This document shows, piece by piece, positions 25,462 through 33,418 of a DNA stretch of 55,046 nt (position 1 is the first letter of the stretch; the number at the start of each line of letters is the position of its first letter). The stretch spans positions 1-55,046 of the forward strand of contig URJS01000006.1 in the NCBI GenBank assembly GCA_900548205.1, written 5' to 3'. The position numbers were made by a program, and so were the translations under genes. Source of the stretch: an uncultured Roseburia sp. Its GTDB lineage: Bacteria > Bacillota > Clostridia > Lachnospirales > Lachnospiraceae. The notes beneath the pieces are model-generated. The model did no database searches. It had not been told where the DNA came from and was given only the letters and a program-made list of their open reading frames with translations.

Positions 25462-27321
25462 TTAAAGAATTACAATCGCTTTGTCCATCTGCTTTACAGT
25501 AGTTTCATTTGAAACGATAAATTCCAGATAATCTGTGGAATTTGTTACGATCATCATGGTTGTCGGGTCAAATCCTTTTTCTTTGATAAAAGGCAGATCA
25601 AACTCAACAAGCAGATCGCCTTTTTTTACCTGATCCCCCTGCTGTACATGAGCGGTAAATCCCTCACCGTTTAACTCTACTGTATCAATACCAATATGAA
25701 TCAGTATCTCCGTTCCTTCTTTGGAAACCAGTCCCATAGCGTGGTTTGTGGCGAACAGTGTACTGATCTCCCCATCGACAGGCGCCACCACCTTCCCGTC
25801 AGAAGGAATGATCGCCACACCTTTTCCCATGACCTCAGATGCAAATGTCTCGTCACTCACATCTTTCAACGAGATCATCTGACCGTTTAACGGTGATGCG
25901 ATCACAATTTTGGTACTTCCCTTTTCCTCTGCACTCTTGACTGCTGTATCTGCTTCTCCCGTCTCCCGATCCTCTGCATCTTCAAATCCAAACAGCAGTG
26001 TAAGTATAAAGGTGATCGTAAAAGCAATCGCAATACCGATCAACAAGTTGATCACATTACCAAATCCATCTCCGCCGACATATACGCCGATCTGCAGAAT
26101 AGAAGCACCGTTTGGCGCAAATGCACGGACACCGGTGAGTCCCATATAAAAACCACCGCAGGCACCTCCGATCAGCACAGCATACAAGGGGCGCTTTAAT
26201 TTCATCGTCACCCCGTACAACGCCGGTTCTGTAATGCCAAGTAACGCTGTAACACCCACCGAGTAAGCCAGTTCTTTTAGTTCTTTATTCTTTGCTTTTA
26301 TTCCAACTGCCAGAGAAGCTGCACCCTGACATAAATTAGATGCCACCATTCCAGGAAAAATCGTCTGATAACCCACAGTTGCCATCTGCTGAAAAACACC
26401 CGGGAACAGGCTGTAATGCATACCTGTCATAACCATCAGAGGAGTAAAGCCGCCAATGATGGTTGGGATCAGCCATGAAGCTTTGCCGTCCAGGAACATG
26501 ATCGCTCCAGCCAGCGCATCGCCAACGATCGTTCCCACAGGTCCCAGTACGATCAATCCGATCGGAACCATGATCAAAAATGTACACAACGGCACAACGA
26601 TCAATTTGATCGCCTTTGGAATATATTTTTCAAAGAAACGCTGCACATAAGACATCACCCATACGATCAGAATGATCGGTATGACCGACGATGCGTATTT
26701 GGCTGTTGTCACCGGAAGCCCCAAAAAGCGGAGCGCTTCTCCTGCCTCAAAAAGTGCAGTAAGGTTTGGATGAAGCAGCACGCTTGCCAACACAACCGCA
26801 TAAAAAGGATTTGCCTTAAACTTCTGTGCAGATGTGTAAGCTAACATCATCGGAAGGAAATAAAAACCTGCATCCCCGACGATACTCAGGATCGCATAGG
26901 TCTGGGAACCCGTATCCATCAGCCCAAACGTCACCAGTAATGACAACAGTCCTTTTAACAGACCACATCCCGCCAAAGCAGGCACTACCGGCACAAAGAT
27001 AGCCGAAATAATATCAAATAAATCCGTTATTTTAAACCTCTTTTTTTCTTTTTTGTCATCCGGTACACTGTTGGCGAAGTTACCAAGCTTCACAAACTCC
27101 CGGTAAACATTCGGCACATCATTTCCAATGACAACCTGAAACTGCCCACTTTTATTTACAACACTAAATACACCTTTTAAGTTCTCAATCGCTTCCTTAT
27201 CTGCCTTGCCGTCATCCGCAAGATGAAGCCTCAGTCTTGTTGCACAGTGCGTCACATTCTGCACATTACTCTCTCCGCCAATATTTTTTAAAATATCGGC
27301 TGCTAATTTTTTGTAATCCAT
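25462..27321 (-). CDS. bglP: Beta-glucoside PTS permease, EIIBCA (619 aa)
   Basis: A fused PTS enzyme II. The IIB domain is first, with the phosphocysteine in THCATRLRLHL (Cys26); the IIC membrane domain spans about residues 105-465 with about ten hydrophobic segments; the IIA domain is at the C-terminus with the histidine site in the NHAMGL...EILIHIGIDTVELNG region. It imports and phosphorylates beta-glucosides. The start at 27321 follows an AGAGG site 8 bases away; the longer open frame runs into the RAT leader. Expression is expected to depend on the antiterminator encoded upstream. Confidence 0.94.
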   Translation of the reverse strand: MDYKKLAADILKNIGGESNVQNVTHCATRLRLHLADDGKADKEAIENLKGVFSVVNKSGQFQVVIGNDVPNVYREFVKLGNFANSVPDDKKEKKRFKITDLFDIISAIFVPVVPALAGCGLLKGLLSLLVTFGLMDTGSQTYAILSIVGDAGFYFLPMMLAYTSAQKFKANPFYAVVLASVLLHPNLTALFEAGEALRFLGLPVTTAKYASSVIPIILIVWVMSYVQRFFEKYIPKAIKLIVVPLCTFLIMVPIGLIVLGPVGTIVGDALAGAIMFLDGKASWLIPTIIGGFTPLMVMTGMHYSLFPGVFQQMATVGYQTIFPGMVASNLCQGAASLAVGIKAKNKELKELAYSVGVTALLGITEPALYGVTMKLKRPLYAVLIGGACGGFYMGLTGVRAFAPNGASILQIGVYVGGDGFGNVINLLIGIAIAFTITFILTLLFGFEDAEDRETGEADTAVKSAEEKGSTKIVIASPLNGQMISLKDVSDETFASEVMGKGVAIIPSDGKVVAPVDGEISTLFATNHAMGLVSKEGTEILIHIGIDTVELNGEGFTAHVQQGDQVKKGDLLVEFDLPFIKEKGFDPTTMMIVTNSTDYLEFIVSNETTVKQMDKAIVIL

Positions 27322-27342
27322 TTTTTCATCCTCTCTTTCATC

Positions 27343-27375
27343 AAAAATAAAATCAACTCTGTTTTGGTGAATTGA
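27343..27375 (-). terminator. Leader terminator before bglP
   Basis: Stem TCAATTC / GAGTTGA with a 9-base loop, followed on the minus strand by TTTTATTTTT. It lies directly after the RAT element, so antiterminator binding would prevent it forming. Confidence 0.7.
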
Positions 27376-27376
27376 G

Positions 27377-27405
27377 GGTTTTGCCTGATTTAACAGTAAC
27401 AATCC
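27377..27405 (-). promoter_or_regulatory. RAT antiterminator element before bglP
   Basis: The minus strand reads GGATTGTTACTG, six bases, then CAGGCAAAACC: the classic 29-nt ribonucleic antiterminator bound by LicT/BglG proteins. It lies in the 148-base gap between the antiterminator gene and the PTS gene. Confidence 0.92.
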
Positions 27406-27468
27406 TTTTCAAATTCGATTACGATACGCGTGCTCTGCCTTCTCCACCTTCTTTCTCATCCTCTATCT

Positions 27469-28314
27469 TCAACTGCACATATTGATTTCCTTCTGCAATA
27501 ATCGTTCAATATGAACAGTTAAATACAACAACTCCTCCTGCGTAATATGTTTATCATATTTTTTTGTGATAAACTCACGGATCTTTTTGGCACATTCAAA
27601 CGCTTTCGGATATTTCGTGACAATCATTTCAAATAATTCCATGTCGTTGTCCTCATAAAATTTTTCAGATAACACTCTTTCTGCAAAAAATTTCAAATGG
27701 TTGATAAAACGGTAATAACTCAGCGAATCCTCATCAAACTCAATATTTAACGTATATTTGACAATATTGCACACTTCCGAAACGATATTCATAACTTCGA
27801 TCATTTCCGGTATCTCGCGCTCTCCCGCCGCATTTATAAAATGAAGCGTAATGGAAGCCGCCTCGTCCAACGGCAGTTCCGCTCCGGTCGCCTTCCGGAT
27901 CAGACACAGCGCTTCCCGGGCAACTATAAATTCTTTTTTGTACAGACGCCTGACATCATAAAGCAATGAATTTCTCATAGGAATATTTTTGCGGCAGTTG
28001 TCAATCGCAAAGTGAATATGGTCTGTCAATGTGAGATAAATATTTTCATTAAATTTTATCCCAAGCTTTTCTTCCGCCATACGGATAATCTGCTCCGATA
28101 AATGCAAGTATTCATACGGAATCTCACCGATCAGCTCAATCAGGCGATTATTATTTTTCTTATTTTCCAGTGTAAATATTTTCCGCGCCCGATTCTTGTC
28201 AATCTCCTCGCCCTTCTTTCTTTGAAAAGCAATCCCTTTTCCCATGACAACAATCTCTTTCTCTCCTTCGAGAACAATCGCCGCATTATTATTTAATACC
28301 TTCTTTATAACCAA
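27469..28314 (-). CDS. licT: LicT/BglG-type transcription antiterminator (281 aa)
   Basis: An N-terminal CAT RNA-binding domain (VIKKVLNNNAAIVLE, residues about 1-55) and two PRD domains with paired histidines (for example LTDHIHFAID, LTVHIERLL). PTS phosphorylation of the PRDs controls dimerisation and RAT binding. The frame begins at a TTG (28314) with AGAGG six bases upstream. The first operon gene, it is preceded and followed by RAT/terminator pairs, so it should control its own synthesis and that of bglP and bglA. Confidence 0.93.
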   Translation of the reverse strand: MVIKKVLNNNAAIVLEGEKEIVVMGKGIAFQRKKGEEIDKNRARKIFTLENKKNNNRLIELIGEIPYEYLHLSEQIIRMAEEKLGIKFNENIYLTLTDHIHFAIDNCRKNIPMRNSLLYDVRRLYKKEFIVAREALCLIRKATGAELPLDEAASITLHFINAAGEREIPEMIEVMNIVSEVCNIVKYTLNIEFDEDSLSYYRFINHLKFFAERVLSEKFYEDNDMELFEMIVTKYPKAFECAKKIREFITKKYDKHITQEELLYLTVHIERLLQKEINMCS

Positions 28315-28333
28315 GACATTCCTCTCCCATACT

Positions 28334-28390
28334 AAAAAAACTCAATCCAAGAAAGACTATATCATACAATATAGCTTTCTTTAAATTGAG
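28334..28390 (-). terminator. Leader terminator before licT
   Basis: A long stem with arms near CTCAATTTAAAGAAAG and CTTTCTTGGATTGAG (with G-U pairs and a TATAT/ATATA upper stem), followed by seven Ts on the minus strand. Its 5' arm begins at the 3' end of the RAT, giving mutually exclusive structures. Confidence 0.85.
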
Positions 28391-28427
28391 TTTTGCCTGC
28401 AAGATATAAATTCCCCAGTAACAATTT
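28389..28427 (-). promoter_or_regulatory. RAT-like antiterminator element before licT, enlarged loop
   Basis: The minus strand has ATTGTTACTG and GCAGGCAAAAC, the two conserved halves of a RAT, but about 15 bases separate them instead of the usual 5-6. It overlaps the terminator just downstream. Confidence 0.8.
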
Positions 28428-28445
28428 CAATGATTTTGTGCTATA

Positions 28446-28474
28446 AGCATACTACAAATACTTTCATCTGTCAA
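28446..28474 (-). promoter_or_regulatory. Promoter of licT-bglP-bglA
   Basis: TTGACA (28474-28469), a 17-base spacer and TATGCT (28451-28446). The -35 is perfect and lies in the final codons and stop of the upstream antiporter gene. No clear catabolite-responsive (cre) site was found next to it. Confidence 0.7.
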
Positions 28475-29678
28475 CCGCCATTTCCCCTGCCCATTCAAAG
28501 CCCTTTTTCGCAACGATCACAGCAATGATCTCATTGATGACCGCAGCAGCGGCGATCGTTCCCTGCACGATCTTCGCGCACTCAGGCGCAGGTCCCGTCA
28601 GCATATTAACTGCGATCCCCGTAAAGACGAGCGAGACACCGGAATGCGGCAGCAGCGTAAATCCAAGATATTTTCGGACGGTATCCGGCGCTTTTGTAAC
28701 GGATGCTCCGAATCTTGCCCCAAAGTATTTTCCAAAGGCGCGCGAAAGAATATAGACTGCCGTAAATACGCCCGCTCCAAAAATCAGATGGTAATCGAGC
28801 GGCGCGCCAAGATTTAAGATCACCGCGATCATGGAAACTGTGAGGATCGGCTGAAAACCTCCCATAAGCTCGTCCAGCTTTTCCTCGGAGATCAGATTGG
28901 CAAAAACAGCGGAGTACGCCATACCGATCAGCATAAAATTCAAGATCGGTGCCGGGAACAGATAATAATTGATGTAAATGCCCACCGCCGAGATCGCCAA
29001 AATCGAGAGCAGCAGATTGCAAAAGAGCGCCCATTTTCCTTTCATCTTCCGCATCAAAAGTCCGCTGATCAGCCCTCCGATCCCACCAAGAAGCAACGGT
29101 ACACCGATAAACAGCGGGATCATATATGCCGGCATACTGTCCGCAGACAGACTGCCGCTCACCACTGCGATCACACTGAAAAAGACAACCACGCCGACCA
29201 TATCATCAAGCGCCGCCATCGGGATCAGGGTCTTGGTCACAGGTCCCGTGGTACGAAACTCCCGAACGATCGAAAGCGCCGGAGCCGGAGCTGTCGCAAG
29301 CGCGATGCCTCCGAAAATAAACGCCAGATACACAGGCGTTCCCGTAAAATAAAAAACAATCCCGAACACCAGGCTCACAAAGAAGAAGGTGCCCAGCGAC
29401 TGCGTGAGGGTCGTCACGATGATCTGTTTGCCCGCCGCCTTTATTTTCTTCCACACCAGCTCTGTTCCGATCATCAGACCCACGCTGCACTCCAGTATAT
29501 TGATCGCGTATTCATAGACCGGTTCGCTCAGTATCGCATCGTTTAGTAAATTTAACGCGTACGGTCCAAAGACCATTCCCGCAAGAAGCCACCCTAAGAT
29601 CGCCGGAAGCTTCAGCTTCGATACCAGCTTTCCGAACACCACCGCAGCCCCAAATGTAATCAGATAATTCAAAATCAT
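28464..29678 (-). CDS. Cation:proton antiporter, CPA2-type membrane protein (404 aa)
   Basis: About 12 hydrophobic segments with the monovalent cation:proton antiporter pattern: an N-terminal ILGWLLAGMVFGP motif, TAPAPALSIVREF in the middle (an unwound-helix region), and AALDDMVGVVVFF with paired acidic residues typical of ion-binding sites. The transported ion (Na+ or K+) is not evident. The TetR gene stop overlaps its ATGA by 4 bases, and AAGGAGG precedes the ATG, so the two are coupled. The stop sits inside the promoter of the licT operon. Confidence 0.88.
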   Translation of the reverse strand: MILNYLITFGAAVVFGKLVSKLKLPAILGWLLAGMVFGPYALNLLNDAILSEPVYEYAINILECSVGLMIGTELVWKKIKAAGKQIIVTTLTQSLGTFFFVSLVFGIVFYFTGTPVYLAFIFGGIALATAPAPALSIVREFRTTGPVTKTLIPMAALDDMVGVVVFFSVIAVVSGSLSADSMPAYMIPLFIGVPLLLGGIGGLISGLLMRKMKGKWALFCNLLLSILAISAVGIYINYYLFPAPILNFMLIGMAYSAVFANLISEEKLDELMGGFQPILTVSMIAVILNLGAPLDYHLIFGAGVFTAVYILSRAFGKYFGARFGASVTKAPDTVRKYLGFTLLPHSGVSLVFTGIAVNMLTGPAPECAKIVQGTIAAAAVINEIIAVIVAKKGFEWAGEMAVDR

Positions 29679-30301
29679 TTCGTTTCCTCCTTTTCCATCA
29701 GTCCGTTAAAAAGAATCTCAAGCCAAACCCCGACCTGCCTTTCATATTCTTCAATCGCTTCCTTCATTGGCTTCTCCGCTGTTTCCAACTGAAAATACTG
29801 ATGAAACATATCCAGCTGAATTTTTAAAAACGACAGCGCTTCCCCAACCGAAATTGCATGATTCATCCGGCTATTTTCCAACAATTTCTGAAACAGCAAA
29901 AGTGTCTCACCATCAAACGTTCGCTTTAATTCATCCACCGCCCCTTTTAGCTTTGGCGGCGTGCGCAAAAGTGCATGAAAGAAAATCTCCCGCTCCGTTG
30001 GATGCTCTTTAAAATATACCGCTCTGCTTTTTATATATAAACCCGCCGCATCACGCAGCTCCTTTTGCCCTGCCATGCTCTCCCGCGCGGCTTCTGCAAT
30101 ATGGCAAAAGCAAAGCTCCACACACTTTAAATACAGAGCGTCCTTGTTCTCAAAATAATGATAAATGATCCCCTTTGAAATTCCCGCATCATCGCAGATA
30201 CGATTTAGAGAAGCCGCCTGATAATCATAGCGCCCAAATTCCTTTTTTGCACTCTCTAAAATCCGGCAGATCATCTGCTGCTTCTTTTTACTGCGCTCCA
30301 T
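29675..30301 (-). CDS. TetR/AcrR family regulator (208 aa)
   Basis: An N-terminal TetR helix-turn-helix (ILESAKKEFGRYDYQAASLNRICDDAGISKGIIYHYFENKDALYLKC) followed by a divergent all-helical ligand domain. The start at 30301 follows AAGGAGG; the upstream in-frame ATG at 30319 overlaps that site. It is co-transcribed with the antiporter downstream. A strong palindrome just after its promoter implies autorepression and, through the operon, control of the antiporter. The ligand is unknown. Confidence 0.92.
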   Translation of the reverse strand: MERSKKKQQMICRILESAKKEFGRYDYQAASLNRICDDAGISKGIIYHYFENKDALYLKCVELCFCHIAEAARESMAGQKELRDAAGLYIKSRAVYFKEHPTEREIFFHALLRTPPKLKGAVDELKRTFDGETLLLFQKLLENSRMNHAISVGEALSFLKIQLDMFHQYFQLETAEKPMKEAIEEYERQVGVWLEILFNGLMEKEETK

Positions 30302-30317
30302 ATTTCCCCTCCTTTTC

Positions 30318-30343
30318 ACTTATTGACCAATCGGTCAATAAGT
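30318..30343. promoter_or_regulatory. TetR-type operator
   Basis: Two perfect 11-bp arms, ACTTATTGACC and GGTCAATAAGT, separated by AATC. Directly downstream of the -10 and just upstream of the tetR start, it is well placed to block transcription. Confidence 0.85.
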
Positions 30344-30372
30344 ACTATAACAGGATTTCCACACATCGTCAA
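30344..30372 (-). promoter_or_regulatory. Promoter of the tetR-antiporter operon
   Basis: TTGACG (30372-30367), a 17-base spacer and TATAGT (30349-30344) on the minus strand; each box matches 5 of 6 positions. Confidence 0.75.
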
Positions 30373-30444
30373 GGAACAAAAGCGCGCTTCCTCACACGAA
30401 GTGTGTTTTTATGACATAAGATTGCGGAACAATTTCCCATGGCA

Positions 30445-30474
30445 TAAAAAAGGAACCGCACAACGCGGTTCCTT
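30445..30474 (-). terminator. Rho-independent terminator after the chemoreceptor gene
   Basis: Stem AAGGAACCGC / GCGGTTCCT with a 5-base loop, followed on the minus strand by a run of Ts (TTTTTTATG). It begins about 14 bases after the chemoreceptor stop. Confidence 0.9.
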
Positions 30475-30487
30475 CTCAAAAATCTTT

Positions 30488-32542
30488 TTATCTGTTCAAT
30501 TCAAATCTCTGTACCATCTCATTTAATGTGGTTGCCTGTGCCGCAAGCTCCTCAGAGGTTGCCGAGCTCTCCTGCGCCGTTGCCGAATTATCCTGCACTG
30601 CCTGTGAGATTTCCTCGATCCCGTCCTTGATCTGCTCCATACTTGCCGCCTGACGTACCGCATTTTCCGAGGTCTTTTGGATCATGCCGTTGACACGCTC
30701 GATCGCTTTGACAGAATCCTTAAGGGAATCCAGAACCTCCTCCGCAAGGCTGTTTCCTTTTTCAATCTCATCCAAAGATACCCCGATCATATCACGCGTC
30801 ACATTAACTGCCTTCGCGCTCTGCTCCGCCAGATTGCCGATCTCCCCTGCAACCACTGCAAAGCCTCTGCCTGCCTCGCCGGCACGCGCTGCCTCAATCG
30901 CCGCATTCAGCGCCAACAAATTCGTCTGGTCTGCAATCTCCTCAATCGTCTTGATGATTCCGACAACCTCCCGCGACGTCTCCTGAATCTTATTCATCGC
31001 TTCCATCATGCGATTCATCTGATCCTGGCTGTCCTCCATCTTCTTTGCGACCTGCATCGCCTCTCTCGCAGAGTTTTCAGCCTCCTGCTTATTTTCCTCA
31101 ACCTGCTCGGTAATCGAAGTCGCTGTTGCAACAAGCTCCTCGACAGCCGCAGCCTGTGTACCGGCGCCGCCCGCAAGGTCCTGTGATGCCTTTGCCAGAT
31201 CATCAGCGCCCGCAGATACCTGCTCGGCGCTCTCACTGATGCCAAGCATTACCTCATTCATCGAGGTTGAAATATTGATCAACGCCTGTTTCACCTTCAA
31301 AAACTCACCGACATAATCATATTTTAACTCGATGACAAGCTTGCCCTCCGCCATGCGTGAAAGCACCTCAGAAATTTCATCAATATAAGCGATATAATTC
31401 TTTAAACGTTTTACCGTCTCATTGATCGAGGCTCCAAGCTCTCCGACCTCATCCTTGGAATCAATCTGAAGCTTCACATCAAGATTGCCCTCGGCAAGCT
31501 TTTGTGCTGTTTCATTCAGCTCCTTTAACGGACGCGTGATCTTCGTTGCCGCTCTTGTTAAGCCTATCTGTACCACGCCCATTCCAAGTACGAACAAAAT
31601 AAGCAGAATGATGATCAGCTGTACCAGCTCTGCATAATATTCCCCTGCCGGAAGATCACTGACTACCATATAGCCCGTATTGCCGACTTCACTCACATAG
31701 CCATACTGAACATTTCCTGCCTGCTTATACCTTAGGAAACAGGCTTCGTCTGCCTCCAGTGCATCCAGTACATTCTGAGACAGCTGTGCCTCGGAAATAT
31801 TTCGCCGGATCATATCCGCCGACGGATGATAGATGATCGTCCCCTCTGCTGACAGCAGCACTACAAAACCTTTTTCACCGATTTTATGCTCCGCCATCAT
31901 CTTATCGATCTTTTCCAACGAAATATCCATACCCACCACGCCAAGAAGCGTTTTTCCGTCCTTGTCATAGACAGGTGTCGCCGCCGTCAAAATTGTGTTT
32001 CCCGTACTGATGTCCTCATAAGGCTCCGTTAAGATCGTGCGCTGCTGCTCCGTACAGATATACCACGGTCTTTCCGTAATCTCAAAGGACGCATCGGAAA
32101 CAAAGCCGTCCGACTGCACCATCATGTTTGCATCTGCATCCGCAACCCATGTTGCAAAAATATTCTGCGTATCCATTCCGGCAGTATTCTTGAGATTTTC
32201 AAAAACAATCGGATAGCCCTCGGTATCTGGCAGGGCGCTTCCTGCCTTTGTATCCTTTAACACCTGCCGCAGCTGCGGATTAACGGCAAGCTGCTCCGTG
32301 ATCCTCTCATACTGATGAAAAAAATCTGCAAGCTGGTAAGACACAAGCTCCGATTGCAGTGTCAGCTGCTCCCTCTTTGTCTCCATGAGCACTCCGCGCG
32401 CCATAAAAATAGATGCAGCAGCCACCACGATCAATACAAGCAGCACATCAAGCCCAATCCGTCTCCTGATCTGGTCCGCGATCCCTCTCCGTCTTTGTCC
32501 CGGTGTTTGTCGTTCTGCCTGCGTTTCCCTATTCTCCGCCAT
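30488..32542 (-). CDS. Methyl-accepting chemotaxis protein with dCache sensor (684 aa)
   Basis: A transmembrane chemoreceptor: membrane helix at about 31-50, an extracellular double-Cache domain to about 305, a second helix at about 308-330, a HAMP domain, and a long coiled-coil signalling domain with the conserved tip EEIADQTNLLALNAAIEAARAGE. The sensor holds Arg158, Trp160, Tyr161, Tyr175 and Asp206 in RPWY...PYED...GMD, the spacing of the published amino-acid-binding dCache_1AA motif, so an amino-acid ligand is inferred. No CheR-binding pentapeptide is present at the C-terminus. It lies beside an amino-acid ABC transporter. Confidence 0.95.
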   Translation of the reverse strand: MAENRETQAERQTPGQRRRGIADQIRRRIGLDVLLVLIVVAAASIFMARGVLMETKREQLTLQSELVSYQLADFFHQYERITEQLAVNPQLRQVLKDTKAGSALPDTEGYPIVFENLKNTAGMDTQNIFATWVADADANMMVQSDGFVSDASFEITERPWYICTEQQRTILTEPYEDISTGNTILTAATPVYDKDGKTLLGVVGMDISLEKIDKMMAEHKIGEKGFVVLLSAEGTIIYHPSADMIRRNISEAQLSQNVLDALEADEACFLRYKQAGNVQYGYVSEVGNTGYMVVSDLPAGEYYAELVQLIIILLILFVLGMGVVQIGLTRAATKITRPLKELNETAQKLAEGNLDVKLQIDSKDEVGELGASINETVKRLKNYIAYIDEISEVLSRMAEGKLVIELKYDYVGEFLKVKQALINISTSMNEVMLGISESAEQVSAGADDLAKASQDLAGGAGTQAAAVEELVATATSITEQVEENKQEAENSAREAMQVAKKMEDSQDQMNRMMEAMNKIQETSREVVGIIKTIEEIADQTNLLALNAAIEAARAGEAGRGFAVVAGEIGNLAEQSAKAVNVTRDMIGVSLDEIEKGNSLAEEVLDSLKDSVKAIERVNGMIQKTSENAVRQAASMEQIKDGIEEISQAVQDNSATAQESSATSEELAAQATTLNEMVQRFELNR

Positions 32543-32582
32543 AACAAAACCTCCTCATATGTATCATACTTTCTTCTTAAAT

Positions 32583-32682
32583 AAGAAAGCTTTCTTTACA
32601 TTTTACCACAAAATATTCTGTTTGTACAGAATTTTGCGTCTTTATTGGACCTCTCTCCCTATATTTTCTGACAATTGTCAGA
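32583..32682. repeat. Cluster of three palindromes between the ABC transporter and chemoreceptor genes
   Basis: AAGAAAGCTTTCTT (32583-32596), ATTCTGT-TTGT-ACAGAAT (32615-32632), and TCTGACAATTGTCAGA (32667-32682). The last overlaps the stop codon of the ATPase gene. None is followed by a T run, so they look like operator sites rather than terminators. No strong sigma-A or sigma-D promoter for the chemoreceptor was recognised here. Confidence 0.5.
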
Positions 32683-33418
32683 GAACCTTGGATAAAAACT
32701 CCTGAAGTCTTGGGCTTTTCGGATTTCCAAACACCTCCTGCGGCGTCCCCTCCTCCTGGATCACACCGTCATTGATAAACATCACGCGGTTCGCGACCTC
32801 TCGCGCAAAGCCCATTTCGTGCGTTACCACTACCATCGTCATGCCGTCCTGCGCAAGCTCCTTCATAACGGCAAGCACCTCTCCGACCATTTCGGGGTCG
32901 AGCGCTGAGGTCGGCTCGTCAAAAAGAATAATATCCGGGTTCATCGCCAGCGAACGGATGATCGCGATACGCTGCTTTTGTCCGCCGGAAAGCTGTGCGG
33001 GATAAGCGTCCGCCTTATCACTTAAACCAATGCGCTCCAAAAGCTCTGCCGCCTTCTTTTTTGCATCCTCCTTCGCCATCCTGCCAAGCTTCACCGGCGC
33101 AAGCATGATATTTTCCTCAATCGTCATATTGGGAAACAGATTAAACTGCTGAAATACCATTCCAATCTTCTGACGCACCTGATTGATGTCGACAGACGAA
33201 GCAGTGAGGTCCGTTCCCTCAAACAGCACATGACCGTCCGTCGGCGTCTCAAGGAGATTTAAGGACCGTAAAAATGTTGATTTTCCGCAGCCGGACGGTC
33301 CGATCAGTGCAAGCACGTCTCCTTTTCGGATCGTTGTCGTAATTCCCTTTAAAACCTCCTGCCCGTCAAATGCCTTACGCAGGTTCTTTGTCTCTAAGAT
33401 CACTGTATTATCGCTCAT
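32678..33418 (-). CDS. Amino-acid ABC transporter ATP-binding protein (246 aa)
   Basis: A GlnQ-like ATPase: Walker A GPSGCGKST, signature LSGGQKQRIAIIRSLAM, Walker B with DEPTSALDPEM, and the H-loop VVVTHEMGFA. It powers the binding-protein/permease encoded upstream, with which it overlaps by 11 bases. The polar amino-acid family assignment is firm; the exact substrate is not. Confidence 0.94.
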   Translation of the reverse strand: MSDNTVILETKNLRKAFDGQEVLKGITTTIRKGDVLALIGPSGCGKSTFLRSLNLLETPTDGHVLFEGTDLTASSVDINQVRQKIGMVFQQFNLFPNMTIEENIMLAPVKLGRMAKEDAKKKAAELLERIGLSDKADAYPAQLSGGQKQRIAIIRSLAMNPDIILFDEPTSALDPEMVGEVLAVMKELAQDGMTMVVVTHEMGFAREVANRVMFINDGVIQEEGTPQEVFGNPKSPRLQEFLSKVL

